Source: Glebionis coronaria (lineage: Eukaryota; Streptophyta; Magnoliopsida; Asterales; Asteraceae). Taken from it: a DNA stretch of 64,000 bases. The stretch covers positions 387,561,307 through 387,625,306 of the forward strand of contig CM046878.1 of NCBI GenBank assembly GCA_025667525.1. Reading direction: 5' to 3'. The notes under the pieces are model-generated. The model was given only the letters and a program-made list of their open reading frames with translations, was not told where the DNA came from and ran no database searches. Positions 34,614 through 46,440 of the stretch are shown here, one piece after another (position 1 is the first letter of the stretch; each line of letters begins with the position of its first letter). Made by a program: the position numbers and the translations under genes.

Positions 34614-37600
34614 CGTCTTGAAGTAGCATCGACTACGTCTAAACCGGAGGATTCCACGTTACGTGCTTACGTTTACATACACCGTCTTTGGTGACAGTCC
34701 GACATTTCAGAAAATAAATTTATCCGTGAATATTATTTTGAGATTTTAAATTTGTGTTGGTTCATAAACTCACAAATTTACGAGAAGAGATTAGGACTTA
34801 CGATTTTATTTTAACGTCCTTTACGACTAAACCGGAAACCCTAGGATTACGTATTTACGTTTTCGAACTCCGTTTTTGATGAGACAATTTTTATTGGATT
34901 CGTTTTGTGACGTTGATTCATAATTTATAAAAACGTTTTTCGTAAAACGACCCGAGGGCACGTAAATCGAGGAAACTAGAATCGAGGAGTACCCGTAAAT
35001 AAATGGGGATGAGACAAGTGGGACACTTGTCCCACCCCCATCAAAACCGGCCTTAAACTAGTTACACAAGACACTTATGTGTCAAGTGTAAGCTAAAGCT
35101 TACTACACATGTCCTTAGCTTACTTTGTAAGCTACAAACACATCAAAACCATCAACCTAAACCACTCATCTCATTTCCTACATGCAAACCACCCAAATTT
35201 CCTCTCTACTCTCTCTTGAGCCGTCCCTATCTCACCCTAAAAACACCATTTTGATCAAAAATTTACCATGGAATCTTATGTTATTTACACATAAGATGAA
35301 GCTCTTTTGAAACCCTATTGATTGGTGGTGCTTATAACATCCAAGGAGGAGTATTCATGGTGTCTTGGGACTGATTTTCCACAAGGAGTTATGAAGATTG
35401 GTGGTCATGAAGATGGTCTTGGTGCATCACAAGTTTCTCCATCAAAAATCCATGTTTTGATCAACCTACATCATCATGGTGGTATAAAGATTGTCCTCCT
35501 CGACTTCTTGTTATTTTGATTATGTAAACATGTATTTTATTTCCTATTGTATATGTATATGATGATTATATGATGATAAAGATGTTATGTGGGGATTTGG
35601 TGTTGATAAACATGATTAAAAAGGTGAAAAACCATAAGAAACAAGGTTAAAATCTTGGTTAAATTTGATGGCTGTATAAAACAGTAAAGAACCATATGGT
35701 AAACTGATAAAATGATGAAGTAGAATGGATTTACAGTAAGCTATGAGTCTTGTACACATGTGAGAGTTGGCCATGCAATGGAATCATTGTAATGAGTGAG
35801 ATATGATCAAAACAAGTTTAGGGTATAAATCTGAGGTTACTGTTTTGGACGATTTTTAGAAAATATTTAGAAGATGATTAAACAGTAGCTATAGACGAGT
35901 TAAATGTAGCACATATCATATAGTTTATGTGATAAAAATTTGAGCTTCTATCTCCATATAGAACTCAAGATATGGCAGTTTTGGTGAAAGTGAAGATAAA
36001 AATCAGATTTTTGGAAATTAAAGTATATTACTATTATATAAGCACTCAAAATTTAATAGTATAAAATGTAAAATAAAAACCCACTAACTTATGGATTTTA
36101 TTTATATAAGTATGTAAAAGGTTAAATAAGTGGACATTTTATAAAAATGGTAACTTGTTAAGTTTTATAAGTTATAAAACTATAAACTTGATTTTTACGA
36201 CTTTTTCGGCTATCGCCGTAAAATTAACGTTTTTGTTAAATAAAACTTAGATGGTTGGACCCGTCTAATGTAAACTTTATAAAACTTATATACTGATATA
36301 TAAACATGTATAACAAGTAAAAACCGATAAAACCCGAACTATAGGACATACGGACGTTAACGGACTAAATTAACGTTATTGGACTAACAATATAACAAAA
36401 ATGGACTAAAACACTTATAAACTTATTATTGGGCTTAACCCATTTGGGCCCAACTTGTAAAGTTTAAGTACTGATAATATAGGTATAAAAGGGATTAAAA
36501 CAAGTTAAAGTACTTATAATAGGCCTATTGGACCTAAAACACGTAAATAGGTAAAACGAGAAAACTAGTATAAAAGTTATCGACACATAGCACAAAAATG
36601 AGTAAATGAGAATATGTAAACCCACTTGATCATCATATATATATATAATCATCATATGTATACATAATCGGTATTTTTATAAAGTCATTGGACAAACGTC
36701 TAAGACCGATTATTATTTGTCTAGGTTTCCGTGATTGAAGCGCGTACCGTACGTCCGAATTGCCGATAACCCGCCTTCCCACATCAACGTGAGTTCATAG
36801 CCTCGCACTCTTGTAAATGTTTTTATAGATATTTTATAAACCCGCGAGGGAGATAACATGTTAGTTTTTATAAAATAGGACACCATTTGTCCCGATTGCT
36901 TGTTTATTGATTTGGTCCCGAATGATTGAATGACCCGATTGTATGACCCGATAAATGATTAATGGACCCGATAGATGAAATAAAATGGATTATTAAAGTT
37001 AGGTTATGTCACTAAAAGTCCCATTAGCATGAATTGTGAACTACCGGGAGTTGGTAGACGCTTATGCATTTAATAGTACTATTTGGGGACGATCACCCCA
37101 GTTCGCGCCTTGACGGTTGATCCCCGTCGTGCCACATTGATTGGTAAGCGAATTTATGTATGAGAAGATTTCCATAGCGTGACCTTTGTGATGACACGCT
37201 ACTTTAGATGGGCAAAATTGGTATCGGGTTAGCTACCCGTTGTTGGTTTAGTAAGGTAACAATGTCATGCGGCTTATAATAATCCAAAACTAACGAAATA
37301 CTATTAGACGCTTCGAATTACGATGTATTGCTTGACTAGCAATACAGGGTCATACTATTGATATTATGTTCGTGTTTTGGTTTTCATAACCATATTCATA
37401 TAACGGATTTTATTTGAATTTATACGACGTCATAAGACGTATTGTATGATGTTTTTACGACATTGACTCGTATAATGATTTTTAAGGCAAATGCCTATAT
37501 TATGATTTTCGATAAGGATTTGTATAAAAATGACTTTGGCTATTTTATGGCCTATTACAAAGATTTGTATAAAATGATTTTTGGCTATTTTACGGCCTAT

Positions 37601-37988
37601 TACAATGATTTGTACGAATTGATTTTTGGTACTAATTTTATACCAAAGTTATATTGATGGAATTTATTAAACTCTATGAATTCACTCGGCGTTATCGCTG
37701 ACCTTTTCTTTTAACATGTTTTATCTCAGGTACTTGAAGGTAATTCTCGGGAAGACGACAAGAATTCATGGCCCGCACTTAAACAATATTTTCCATTCAA
37801 ATGTTTGTAAAACCTGTATTAAATATAATGACTTGGGACCGATGTAACTTTGATATTTATGAATGGAAATGCTTTTATGATTAAACGACGCGATTTTTAT
37901 GCGTTGTCTATGATGTGAGTAATGTGCTATCCCGTAACACCAACGAGTCTTCCGCTGTATTGAGTTGTATAAATTTGGGGGTGTTACA
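34614..37988 (+). repeat. Tekay-1 3' LTR, remaining 3,375 bp
   Basis: Continues the LTR from 17892 and matches 723-4095, ending GGGGGTGTTACA. It is followed by GATAA (37989-37993). With the first part it totals 3,487 bp against 3,485 for the 5' LTR. Confidence 0.94.
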
Positions 37989-37993
37989 GATAA

Positions 37994-38495
37994 GGTACCG
38001 CGGCCAGAAGATGAATTTTGTGAAAATCCTGAACTTTCTGAAAAGTCTAAGTTAGATGAAAAACTAAAGCATCTTACTGTTAATAAGGTAAAATTACCCA
38101 TACTTGACAACAATGCTATTGGTAAGTTCTACAAGCCATTAAGTAAACCTCTCATGGGAAATAGAAGTTTATCTAGACTATCCTCTACTCCACCTAGAGT
38201 ACGGAATGAGTCTAAGCCTAGAAGTAGAACGACAACGCCTAGAAGAGATAATCAAAACAACTCACGACCTAGAAGTAAAACTCCAACACCTAGAAGGAAT
38301 AATAATAACTCTAAACCTAGATCAAATACACCTAGGAGAAATAATGAACAACAAAATGGTTACACGAATTACTACCCTCCTCCATTTTGTTCTCCATGGG
38401 GAATCCCCTCCTCATTCATGCATCCCAACCAAATGCAAGGGATGTTTGGAACTAACAATTTTGGACCCATGAGATATTGGGGACCAAATGTTTGA
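37994..38495 (+). pseudogene. SIRE gag end / gag-protease linker
   Basis: In phase with gag at 3-610. It starts PRPEDEFCENPELSEKSK, then has a basic repeat region with several PRSRT/PRSKT/PRRNN units (Arg/Ser/Pro/Thr rich, about 38200-38350), then a Pro/Tyr/Met-rich tail. It ends at TGA 38493-38495. In an intact copy the frame should run on into protease; here protease is in another frame, so a frameshift lies around 38495-38520. Confidence 0.8.
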
Positions 38496-38521
38496 TCTTG
38501 TGTGTTGTTACCTAGATATGC

Positions 38522-38725
38522 TTGGGAATTGATTTGGAGCCCGATGAGTGGATTAAGGATAGTGGATGTTCTAAACACATGACGGGTAATCGAAGTTTGT
38601 TCTCGCATTACAAAGCATATGATGGAGGTAACGTCACATTCGCTAGTAGTCTACGTGGTAATATCAATGGCAAAGGTACGGTTTCTCTTGACTCCATGAC
38701 TATTAAAAATGTTGAGCACGTATAA
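38522..38725 (+). pseudogene. SIRE protease
   Basis: Aspartic protease of copia type with the active-site block WIKDSGCSKHMTG (DSG) and GNINGKGTVSL. The frame is closed by TAA next to VEHV; the continuation of the domain (NLGFNPLSIGQICD) is one base out of frame at about 38722. Confidence 0.85.
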
Positions 38726-40289
38726 CTTAGGATTTAACCCTTTAAGTATAGGTCAAATTTGTGATAATAAGTGTAAGGTCATCTTTTCGGAACATGACAG
38801 TGAAATCGTAAAAGATGGAAAAGTCATTGGAAAAGGTGTTAGAAAGCATGGGCTTTATGTCATGAAGGTTAATAAGAAGTCAAAAGACAACATATGTCTT
38901 GAGACTATAGATGATAGTTCTACTCTTTGGCATAGGAGATTAGGTCACGCTAATATGCGTTTAATTCAATCTTTAGTCTCTAAGGAGTTGGTAAGACACC
39001 TCCCCAAGATTAAGTTTGATAGTCACTTTTGTGATGCTTGCAAAGTTGGAAAGCAAGTTCACTCAAGTCACAAAGCCAATAATTTGGTTTCGACCTCTCG
39101 GTGCTTGGAGCTCCTACATATGGATCTCTTTGGACCTTCCGCCATACGGAGTTATGGAGGTAACCTTTATACCCTAGTTATAGTTGATGACTATTCTAGA
39201 TTCACTTGGACTAGATTTTTGGTATCTAAGAATGAAGCTTTCGATCACTTCGAAATCTTTAGTTGAAGAATTCAAAATCAACTAGGATGTTCAATTGTTT
39301 CTATTAGGACGGATCATGGTAGGGAATTTGATAATGAAGTGCAATTTGGTGCCTTTTGTAAAGCTCATGGTATTACCCATAACTTCTCGGTTCTTCGTAC
39401 TCCACAATCAAATGGGGTAGTTGAAAGGAAGAATAGGACTCTCCAAGAGATGAGTAGGACGATGTTAAACGAGCAATCTTTGCCTCAAAAGTTTTGGTGC
39501 AATGCCGTGGACACATCGACTTATATTCTCAACCGAATTCTTATTCGACCTTTCCTAGGAAAGACCCCCTATGAGATTCTTAAAGGTAAGAAACCCTCAT
39601 TAGAATACTTTAGGGTGTTTGGAAGCAAGTGCTTTATCCTCAACACCAAAGACTACCTTACCAAGTTTGACCCAAAGTCTTACGAATGTATCCTTTTAGG
39701 TTATTCCCAAACTAGTAAAGCCTACATAGTCCTAAATAGAACCACGGGGGTTATTGAAGAATCACTCAACATAACCTTTGATGAAACCCATCCTTCACCC
39801 AAGACACCACCATTGGTTGATGATGACTTGGATGAACTAGAAGTAGTTAAAGCCAAAGAGGTTAGAAAAATAGGAGTTGAAGACCTTAGTGTTGAAAAGG
39901 AAGTAAACATTAAGGAGTCTAGGGATCATACTCTCAATAATGTCATTGGTGACTTAAATCAAAGGATCCTAAGATCTCAAGTCCAAAACCAAAGCAACTT
40001 CTTTTGTTTTGTCTCCTTGATTGAACCAAAGAATGTTAAAGAAGCTTTGACGGATGAGAGTTGGGTCATTGCGATGCAAGAAGAATTAAATCAATTTGTT
40101 GCCAATGATGTTTGGGAACTTGTTCCTCCACCTAGAAGCTCTACCATTATAGGAACCAAATGGGTATTTAGGAATAAGCTAGATGAGAATGGTGTTGTGT
40201 CTCGTAACAAGGCTAGACTTGTAGCTCAAGGCTATAATCAACAAGAAGGGATTGATTATGACGAGACATATGCACCGGTAGTAGATTAG
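38709..40289 (+). pseudogene. SIRE integrase and start of RT
   Basis: One frame interrupted by a TGA at 39264-39266. The HHCC zinc domain is LWHRRLGHAN to CDACKVGKQ (about 38925-39055). The catalytic core has LHMDLFGP, RTDHGREFDN (about 39305) and VVERKNRT as the D, D and E blocks. KSYECILLGYS follows (about 39680). RT begins with ALTDESWVIAMQEELNQF, TKWVFRNKLDENG and KARLVAQGYNQ, then breaks at 40287 (TAG) because of a 1-base loss near 40282. Confidence 0.9.
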
Positions 40290-41548
40290 AATCAGTTAGA
40301 ATCCTTTTAGCCTACGCTTGTGCCTTAGATTTTAAGCTTCAAAAAATGGATGTAAAGAGTGCATTTCTTAACGGTTTGATCAATGAGGAGGTATATGTGG
40401 CTCAACCTCCCGGCTTCATTGATTTTGAGAAACTGGACCATGTTTACAAGCTTAAGAAAGCACTTTATGGACTCAAACAAGCACCCAAAGCTTGGTATGA
40501 TAGACTTAAAGCGTTTCTTGTTAAACATGAGTATACCATGGGAATGGTAGACAATACACTCTTTACAAAGAAGAAATGTCCTCACCTCATAATCGTACAA
40601 ATATATGTTGATGACATTATATTTGGCTCAACTTGTCAAGAATTGTGTGATGACTTTGCCAAAATCATGCATGATGAGTTTGAAATGAGTATGATGGGAG
40701 AACTTAACTTCTTTTTAGGACTCCAAATTAAACAAATAGACGATGGTATTTTCTTTAGTCAATCTAAGTACGCTAAAGAAATGCTAAAGAAATTTGGATT
40801 AGAAGAATCTAGACCAATGAAGACCCCTATGGCCTCGGATACTAAACTCACCGTAGATGATGATTGTGAGTCGGTAGACAACACCAAATATAGAGGTATG
40901 ATTGGTAGTTTGTTGTACCTAACGGCAAGTCGACCGGATATCATGTTTAGTGTTTTCCTTTGTGCTCGCTTCCAAGAGGCTCCCAAAACCTCTCATCTTG
41001 AAGCGGTTAAGCGTATCTTCCGATACATTAAAGGCACTATACATTTAGGATTATGGTATCCTAAAGGGACCGGCGTAGAAACCATTGTCTAGGACTCGGA
41101 TCATGCGGGAGACTATGTGGACCGGAAAAGCACTAGTGGAGTTTGTACCTTCATGGGTTGTTGTTTAACTTCTTGGTTCTCCAAGAAACAAACCGCTCTT
41201 GCGATATCCACCACGGAAGCCGAGTATGTGAGTGCCGGAAAAGCATGCCAACAAGCTCTATGGATGAAGCAAGCGCTTGTTGATTACAGGATTTCTCTTG
41301 ATGATGTTCCCATCATGTGCGATAATAAAGGCGCTATAGACCTAAGCAAGAATCCCGTGCAACATTCGCGAACCAAACACATAGTAATTAGACACCATTT
41401 CCTTAGGGATAATGTTCAAAAGGGGAACATTACTATTGAAAAGGTGCCCTCCGAGGACAACTTAGCCGATATCTTCACTAAGCCACTTAAGAGGGAACCT
41501 TTTAATTACTTGCGTCTAGGTCTAGGATTAATGGAACATCTTCCATAA
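40283..41548 (+). pseudogene. SIRE reverse transcriptase and RNase H
   Basis: Continues the RT in the next frame: MDVKSAFLNG (about 40346), LYGLKQAPKAWYD, and the catalytic YVDDIIFGS (about 40605). RNase H contains DSDHAGD, RKSTSG, AISTTEAEYVSA and the HSRTKHI block, ending EHLP. A TAG at 41090-41092 replaces the expected residues before DSDHAGD, apparently through a small in-frame deletion. Otherwise it is open to the TAA at 41546. The catalytic residues are present. Confidence 0.92.
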
Positions 41549-42009
41549 ATTCTTTTCTTCTTGTGTGTTTTCTTTTACCACTTTGAGTCCTTGAGTCTTT
41601 TAAACTCCTTTTGAAAAATCTTCTCCTCTCCTCTTCAAAATTCTCAGAGTCTCTTTCGAAAATGGTTGAGAAATTCGTTTGACATTGTTAATTCAATCTA
41701 AAAACGATTTTTCATAGATTCTCGCTATTAATCTAGAGCTTACATAATTCATATGTATGATTCTCTCAAACATAGCAAGAACAAGATAGAATCATGGAGG
41801 ATTATTGTGTCATGACTTAAGGTCTTGTCTTACACACCTCCTACGTCGATTTTTTTAATCCATGTATTTTGGTCATATCTCTATTTGGTAAGTTTGCATA
41901 TGTTTTCTTTGTCTATCTTTGCTTTTAAGCATATCCCTATGATAAGTTAGACTGGAAAAATAAGATTTGCTGAAAAATCTTCCTCCAAAAACCAAACCAT
42001 GCTTCTGCA
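41549..42009 (+). other. SIRE post-pol noncoding segment
   Basis: Follows the pol stop. No ORF is seen in it. It is pyrimidine-rich near 41560-41650 and contains no recognised signal. Confidence 0.6.
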
Positions 42010-42197
42010 GGCGGTTCCATATGTGAGCCGCGGTACCTTATTGATAAGGTACCGCCACCCTAGATAAGGAACCGCCTACAGTGGCCTTCCTTTTTCGGGT
42101 TTTTGTCTGAAACTCCAGATTTGCTCCAACATTTTTGAGAATCTTTGTTTCAAACCCTTTGACCACCCCAAAAATACCCTAAGCCTTCCCTATTTAA
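42010..42197 (+). promoter_or_regulatory. SIRE internal palindrome cluster followed by a TATA-like box
   Basis: GCGGTTCC, CCGCGGTACCTTA, GATAAGGTACCGCC and GATAAGGAACCGCC lie within 42010-42077 in inverted arrangement. TATTTAAA at about 42191-42198 lies roughly 115 bases downstream and some 35 bases before the ATG of a small ORF. The LTR has the same cluster about 25-100 bases before its TATA box. I infer a duplicated promoter/enhancer module; no expression evidence is available. Confidence 0.45.
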
Positions 42198-42230
42198 ACC
42201 ATAAGCATTTTGCATTACTTCACATCCAAA

Positions 42231-42584
42231 ATGTCTTATTCTCCCAATGAAAGCCTTGAATCTCCTCCATTTTCTCCAATTTCTTTCAATCCAAACCCAC
42301 CCAATAACACTCTTAATCACATGTCTCCTACCAAGAATGTTGATTGTGGAACATCTTTTCTTCCACCACCACCCTTTAGTGTTCTTCCTCCTTCTCATGA
42401 TAATGTCATGCACCATGGAACATATTGTCATTGTTGTCAATATCAACATCTTGCTATGGCACACATCTATGAGGAGTTGAGCTACATCAAGAGTCTCTTA
42501 ATCAAGCCTCCTCTTCACTTTGATTATGAGATCTCCAACAAGCCACCACCACCAACCTCTGCTATTACCTTGTCTTTCATATAA
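42231..42584 (+). CDS. Small Pro/His-rich ORF after SIRE pol, function unknown
   Basis: About 117 codons from ATG 42231 (MSYSPNESLESPPFSP), the first ATG after a TATA-like box. It is Pro/Ser-rich, with a short CHCC cluster (HGTYCHCCQ) and an amphipathic stretch (HIYEELSYIKSLL). There is no signal peptide or clear membrane segment. SIRE elements can carry an env-like ORF downstream of pol; this is much shorter and lacks transmembrane features, so I do not call it env. It could be a chance ORF, an accessory gene or a captured fragment. Confidence 0.4.
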   Translation: MSYSPNESLESPPFSPISFNPNPPNNTLNHMSPTKNVDCGTSFLPPPPFSVLPPSHDNVMHHGTYCHCCQYQHLAMAHIYEELSYIKSLLIKPPLHFDYEISNKPPPPTSAITLSFI

Positions 42585-43012
42585 GCATTGGTTGCTTATC
42601 CATAAGACACCAAATTCAAGCAAATCTTAGAATTCTAGAATAACTAGGATTAGATTTATGCTTTTGGCTTGTTTCTTTTTCCATACTTCTTTGTATGATG
42701 TTCTTTTAGTAACCTATCTTGGATCTTTGTCTTTGTGTTTTCTTCTCTTTTAATTTTTTTATGTGACCTATTGCTATATATTGTTGGTTGTTTCTTTTGT
42801 TCAACTAACCCTTCTATGTAGCTTGTCACCATATCTCGATTCCTCGGTGCCCCAAGCTAGGGGGAGTAAGCACCAAGGGAGAGTCTTTGCAAAGTCCGTT
42901 TCTTCAACACCGGCTTACGCAACCTTTTTGCTTCGACAAAGGGGGAGAAATGAATAAACTCGTCTTCGAAAATCTTGTTTTTGTGTGATTGAGTTTATGT
43001 ATTGTCGGAATC
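42585..43012 (+). other. SIRE spacer with two extra polypurine-like motifs
   Basis: No gene. AGGGGGAGT near 42859 and AAAGGGGGAGAAA near 42938-42950 resemble the true polypurine tract at 43013. Confidence 0.6.
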
Positions 43013-43025
43013 AAAAAGGGGAGAT
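43013..43025 (+). other. SIRE polypurine tract
   Basis: AAAAAGGGGAGAT(T) immediately before the LTR start TGTTAATGC. Confidence 0.8.
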
Positions 43026-44304
43026 TGTTAATGCAATAATGACTAAAAACGTTACTTGCATTTTTCGGTCTCGCTTAGTTTTGATTACGACAATATGTAA
43101 AAACAAGCATTTACGAAAACAACGAAAAATGAATTCTTGAGTTCAAGTATTTTTCATTTTACCCATTTTCACTTAAGGTATGGATAAACAAGTACTAACC
43201 TTAATCAAGTGATCAAGTGATTTAATCTTTTCTTAAAACTCACTTTTTATTAAGTGTGACAAGTTTTTATTAAACTTTCTTTTTAAGAAAATATTTTATT
43301 AAATTAATTATTTGAAATTTGAAAATGGCATATTCTTATTTGGTTAAGAATATCCTTTCAGGATATTTTTTATATCTAGATAAGACCTCCACCACTAAAG
43401 GACAAAAAGGAGCGGAGTCTAGTCCGGCGGTACCTTAGCGCCTAGGCGGTACCTTATCGATAAGGTACCGCGGGCTAAGATAAGGTACCGCGGGCAGATA
43501 TAGCCGTTCGCTCCTTTGTCCTATAAATAGTGGACCATTCTCAGCTTTTCACCTCACCTCTTTTGCACATTTATTTCCAGATTCAAACCCCTTCTTTAAT
43601 CACTCAAATCTTTGATCATTTGTTTGATTATTACTTGTTTAAGAAGTGAATCTTGTTCATCCATCCCTTCCTCTCCAAGTGCAAAGAGAAGAACACTATC
43701 CTAGTGAAGTGTTGAGTCCACCACCAAAGATCCATTGAAGATCTAATTTTATACACTTGTAGTTGTGTCATAGTTGTGAAGATCCAAGTAGTTGTGTCTA
43801 TTTGGAAGTTGTGTATGTACTAAGTATAGTTGTGTAGATTGGTCCTAGCTACGATTAGGCCTCGACTTTTAGCTTAGAGTCGGAAATTGGTTAAGCGACG
43901 TGTACGGTTTTCTCCACCATAAGGAGCTTGTTGTGTAGTGAACTCTCGAGTAAGGAGTACTCGAGGAGTGGAGTAGGAACGAGGAGTGAGCTTCGTTGCC
44001 GAACCACTATAAATCCTTGGTGTTCGGTTTGATCTTTCTTTACCCTTAACTCTTTACATTCTTTATTCTTTATGCATATACATGTGTTAGTATTAGATTA
44101 GCTACACTATCATTCTTTATTCTTTGTGGATATATTTTTGTTAGTATTAGTTTAGTTACACTATCATTGTTCATATTGTGCATAAGAAGATTTTACATAT
44201 TTCCTCAAGCCTAAGTTTTTGAAAAAGGATTTTTGGAAACCACATTTTAACAAGTAAATATAAGAAACTATTCAACCCCCCCCCCCCCCCTTCTAGTTTC
44301 TACA
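43026..44304 (+). repeat. SIRE 3' LTR (about 1,279 bp)
   Basis: Starts TGTTAATGC after the polypurine tract and ends TTCTAGTTTCTACA after a 15-C run (44276-44290), a pattern common at SIRE LTR ends. The 5' LTR is outside the window, so the right boundary is inferred from the terminal ACA. Confidence 0.78.
43400..43529 (+). promoter_or_regulatory. SIRE LTR promoter: foldback with nested GGTACC palindromes ending at TATA box
   Basis: Outer arms GGACAAAAAGGAGCG (43400-43414) and CGCTCCTTTGTCC (43509-43521) are inverted. Between them lie GGCGGTACCTTA (twice) and TAAGGTACCGCGG (twice), mutually inverted, including the GGTACCTTATCGATAAGGTA core at 43448-43467. TATAAATA (43522-43529) follows the right arm directly. 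Transcription would start around 43555. Confidence 0.65.
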
Positions 44305-46440
44305 AACTTATTTACCGTGTTCGTTTGTGTTTAAATTTTCGTATTAGTTCGTGTTTAAATATTCGTGTTATGTATACTCCGTGTATGTCATGTTCTAATA
44401 TTCGTGTTTATCAATTTTATACGTAGTTCAAATGATCGTGTTCTAATGTTCGTGATTATAATTATTATAAATAATAATTATCGTGGGTTTTTATATACGT
44501 AATTTAACGTAACTAATATTCATGACACGTGTACATAACATAAATGGAAAGTTTTAATTGGTTCGTAGGTTTACATGATGTACTGTTCATGGTATTTATA
44601 TGCAGGTTTTACAATTATAATAAGATTAAAGCATAGCTAACAAAGTGATTACATAGGTAGCTCTAAAACAGCTCCTAATGGGGTATATGAACTATATCTT
44701 CTTCATAACTCTTCAAGAACTCCTAGAAATTCTTCCGAATCTTGCTACTGATCCTAGGGACTTCTAAGAGATTCAATGGTGGTATAGTAACAGAATGTAT
44801 AGGTGGTTAGAAGTGAAAGTGAAGGATGATTCAAAATGAAGCTAAATAATCCTATTTATACTATTTCTAACCCTTAGGCTCCAAGTTTTGCCCCTAAACG
44901 TGTAATAACCAGAGAGTAGTGACTAAGGAAGGCTAGGAAAGATCTATGCAAGTCTAGGAATGAGTTATAAGGTCTAGGATAAAATATATCTAAGGATGTG
45001 GCAAGTATTACTCACGGCATGAATTAGATAAGAACTATGATGTGTAATCTACAAGTAGGTGCATCACCTACTTAGAAATATCTCAAAATATCCATTATTA
45101 CTGATCCTAAGTTTGAAAATGTAAAGGAAAGGTTTGAAATGGGTTTTTGGAGGGAAAAAGTAAAATCGTGTCTTAATTAGGGCTTGTAACTTTATACTTT
45201 GTAATTTTGGTGATTAAGGACTTAGGAATGTGATTACTGATGGATTAGGGTATAATTAGGGTTTAGACATTGTAATTAAGAAGTTTGGGTCTTTGGTTTG
45301 ATGTTTAACAAAGGTTTGAAGTGAAATTGGGAAGAAAACCTAGGCGGGTTAGGGTTTCTAATGATCTAGGGCTAAATGTTAGTAAACGTCATTATCCTTT
45401 ATTTAGCTACTAATGTAAACTCAATTAGTACTTCATACATTGTCCTCATTGTGTTCATGAAGTCCATACATTGGTTTTACTAAGTTATCCTAAGTAAACA
45501 TGTCCAAAGGGTGAAAATACCTATTTTGACCTAACTTACAAGTCATGCATTAAAATCTTGTACCTTATGCTTTAGGGTACTGGTATATTGTCTTAACATA
45601 ATCTTATAACCTTAATGAAATGATATAAGATTTTGTGTACTTGTTATAAAAGACTAGGTAGTGATTTTATGTAGATTTCTTAATATAAGGGTTTTTAGGT
45701 CATTAAGCCGAATGACTTTCTATTTTGGGTGATTAGGGTGTATATCATAATGTAGACTTATTCTAGGTCTTATATAGTATGTTTATGATTTCTAAAGTTT
45801 CTACATTCTTAGTTTAAAGGTTTACACAGGCTAATCATAATCTAGGTATAATTATGGGAGCTTAAGATCATATGCTTTGATAACTTGTAACTTGTATTAA
45901 AATAAATGTATAATATTAATATGATACATATTTGAGTTTTATAATTAGATGCAAAAGATTAGACTCTAATTCAGTGTGAAATGGATTTTATATGCTAATC
46001 TTGGTTACTAGGTCTTAACTTGTAATTAGCTTAAGATTAGTGAATTTTAGTATTTTATGATCAATTATCTTTCCTTTATATGATAGATTATATTTAGTAT
46101 ATTGTATTTGATAATTGTACATAGATATTATGTAGTTATATTGCTTGAAACATTGTTTACCAAGGGTTTCTAGGTGATGATCTAGACTATTACGTACATT
46201 TACTTGTACTTAGCTTTGTATAGTTTGTTCTTACCATTCTTAAGTATTATTATGTCTTCAGTGTATAGTTTACAATTTTTTATAATCCATAGTTATTTAT
46301 TCATATGTATTATCCATTCATAGTTTACCATTTTTGAGTTTACAACTCATTAAAGGGATTCTAGGGATCCTATGGGAATTTAGGGCATCATAGTTACATT
46401 TGAGATGTTGATATGAGTGAAATCTAATATCAGTTATAAC
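44305..46440. other. A/T-rich unassigned sequence, possibly LTR of unknown element
   Basis: No coding content. The first 300 bases have repeated TTCGTGTT phrases reminiscent of the complement of the left part of the 59435 solo LTR. On the minus strand TATAAATAGG occurs at 44851-44860. These hints fit an antisense chromovirus-type LTR fragment, but termini were not found; it may equally be Athila-2 LTR. Confidence 0.3.

Larger units (their letters stand above)
611..37988 (+). mobile_element. Tekay-1: chromovirus (Ty3/gypsy Tekay/Del type), non-functional, host of two later insertions
   Basis: Bounded by a 5-bp duplication GATAA. LTRs start TGTGACAATCC and end GGGGTGTTACA. The primer-binding site resembles the initiator-Met complement. 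Without its guests the element is about 12.5 kb. Degenerate + strand RT and integrase motifs are readable between 14871 and 17780 and resemble chromovirus pol. N1 is inserted in the internal region and Athila-1 in the 3' LTR. The two LTRs differ at about 30 positions in 3.49 kb by my eye count, so the insertion is recent, yet the coding region is full of stops. That suggests movement in trans by another copy. Confidence 0.88.
1..44304 (+). mobile_element. SIRE-lineage Ty1/copia retrotransposon, 5' part outside window, interrupted by Tekay-1
   Basis: The element is in two pieces: gag C-terminus at 1-610 and the rest from 37994 to 44304. The split is a later chromovirus insertion with a GATAA duplication (606-610, 37989-37993). 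The reading frame of gag at 606-608 continues in phase at 37994. Domain order after gag is protease, integrase, RT, RNase H, which is the copia order. A long 3' noncoding part, polypurine tract and 1.28-kb LTR follow. SIRE assignment rests on the protein sequence style and the pyrimidine-rich LTR end with a C tract. Only the 3' LTR is present, so age and the target duplication cannot be read; AACTT at 44305-44309 would be the right-hand duplication. Confidence 0.88.

Noticed and set aside
37442..37657. 71-codon ORF with periodic Tyr/Asp/Phe sequence
   Set aside because: Translation of the 52-bp tandem repeat in the Tekay-1 LTR.
42231..42584. SIRE envelope-like gene
   Set aside because: Too short, with no signal peptide, transmembrane segment or coiled coil of the kind described for env-like ORFs.
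44276..44290. 15-C run as a special regulatory element
   Set aside because: C runs near the end are common in SIRE LTRs and length is prone to replication or sequencing error.
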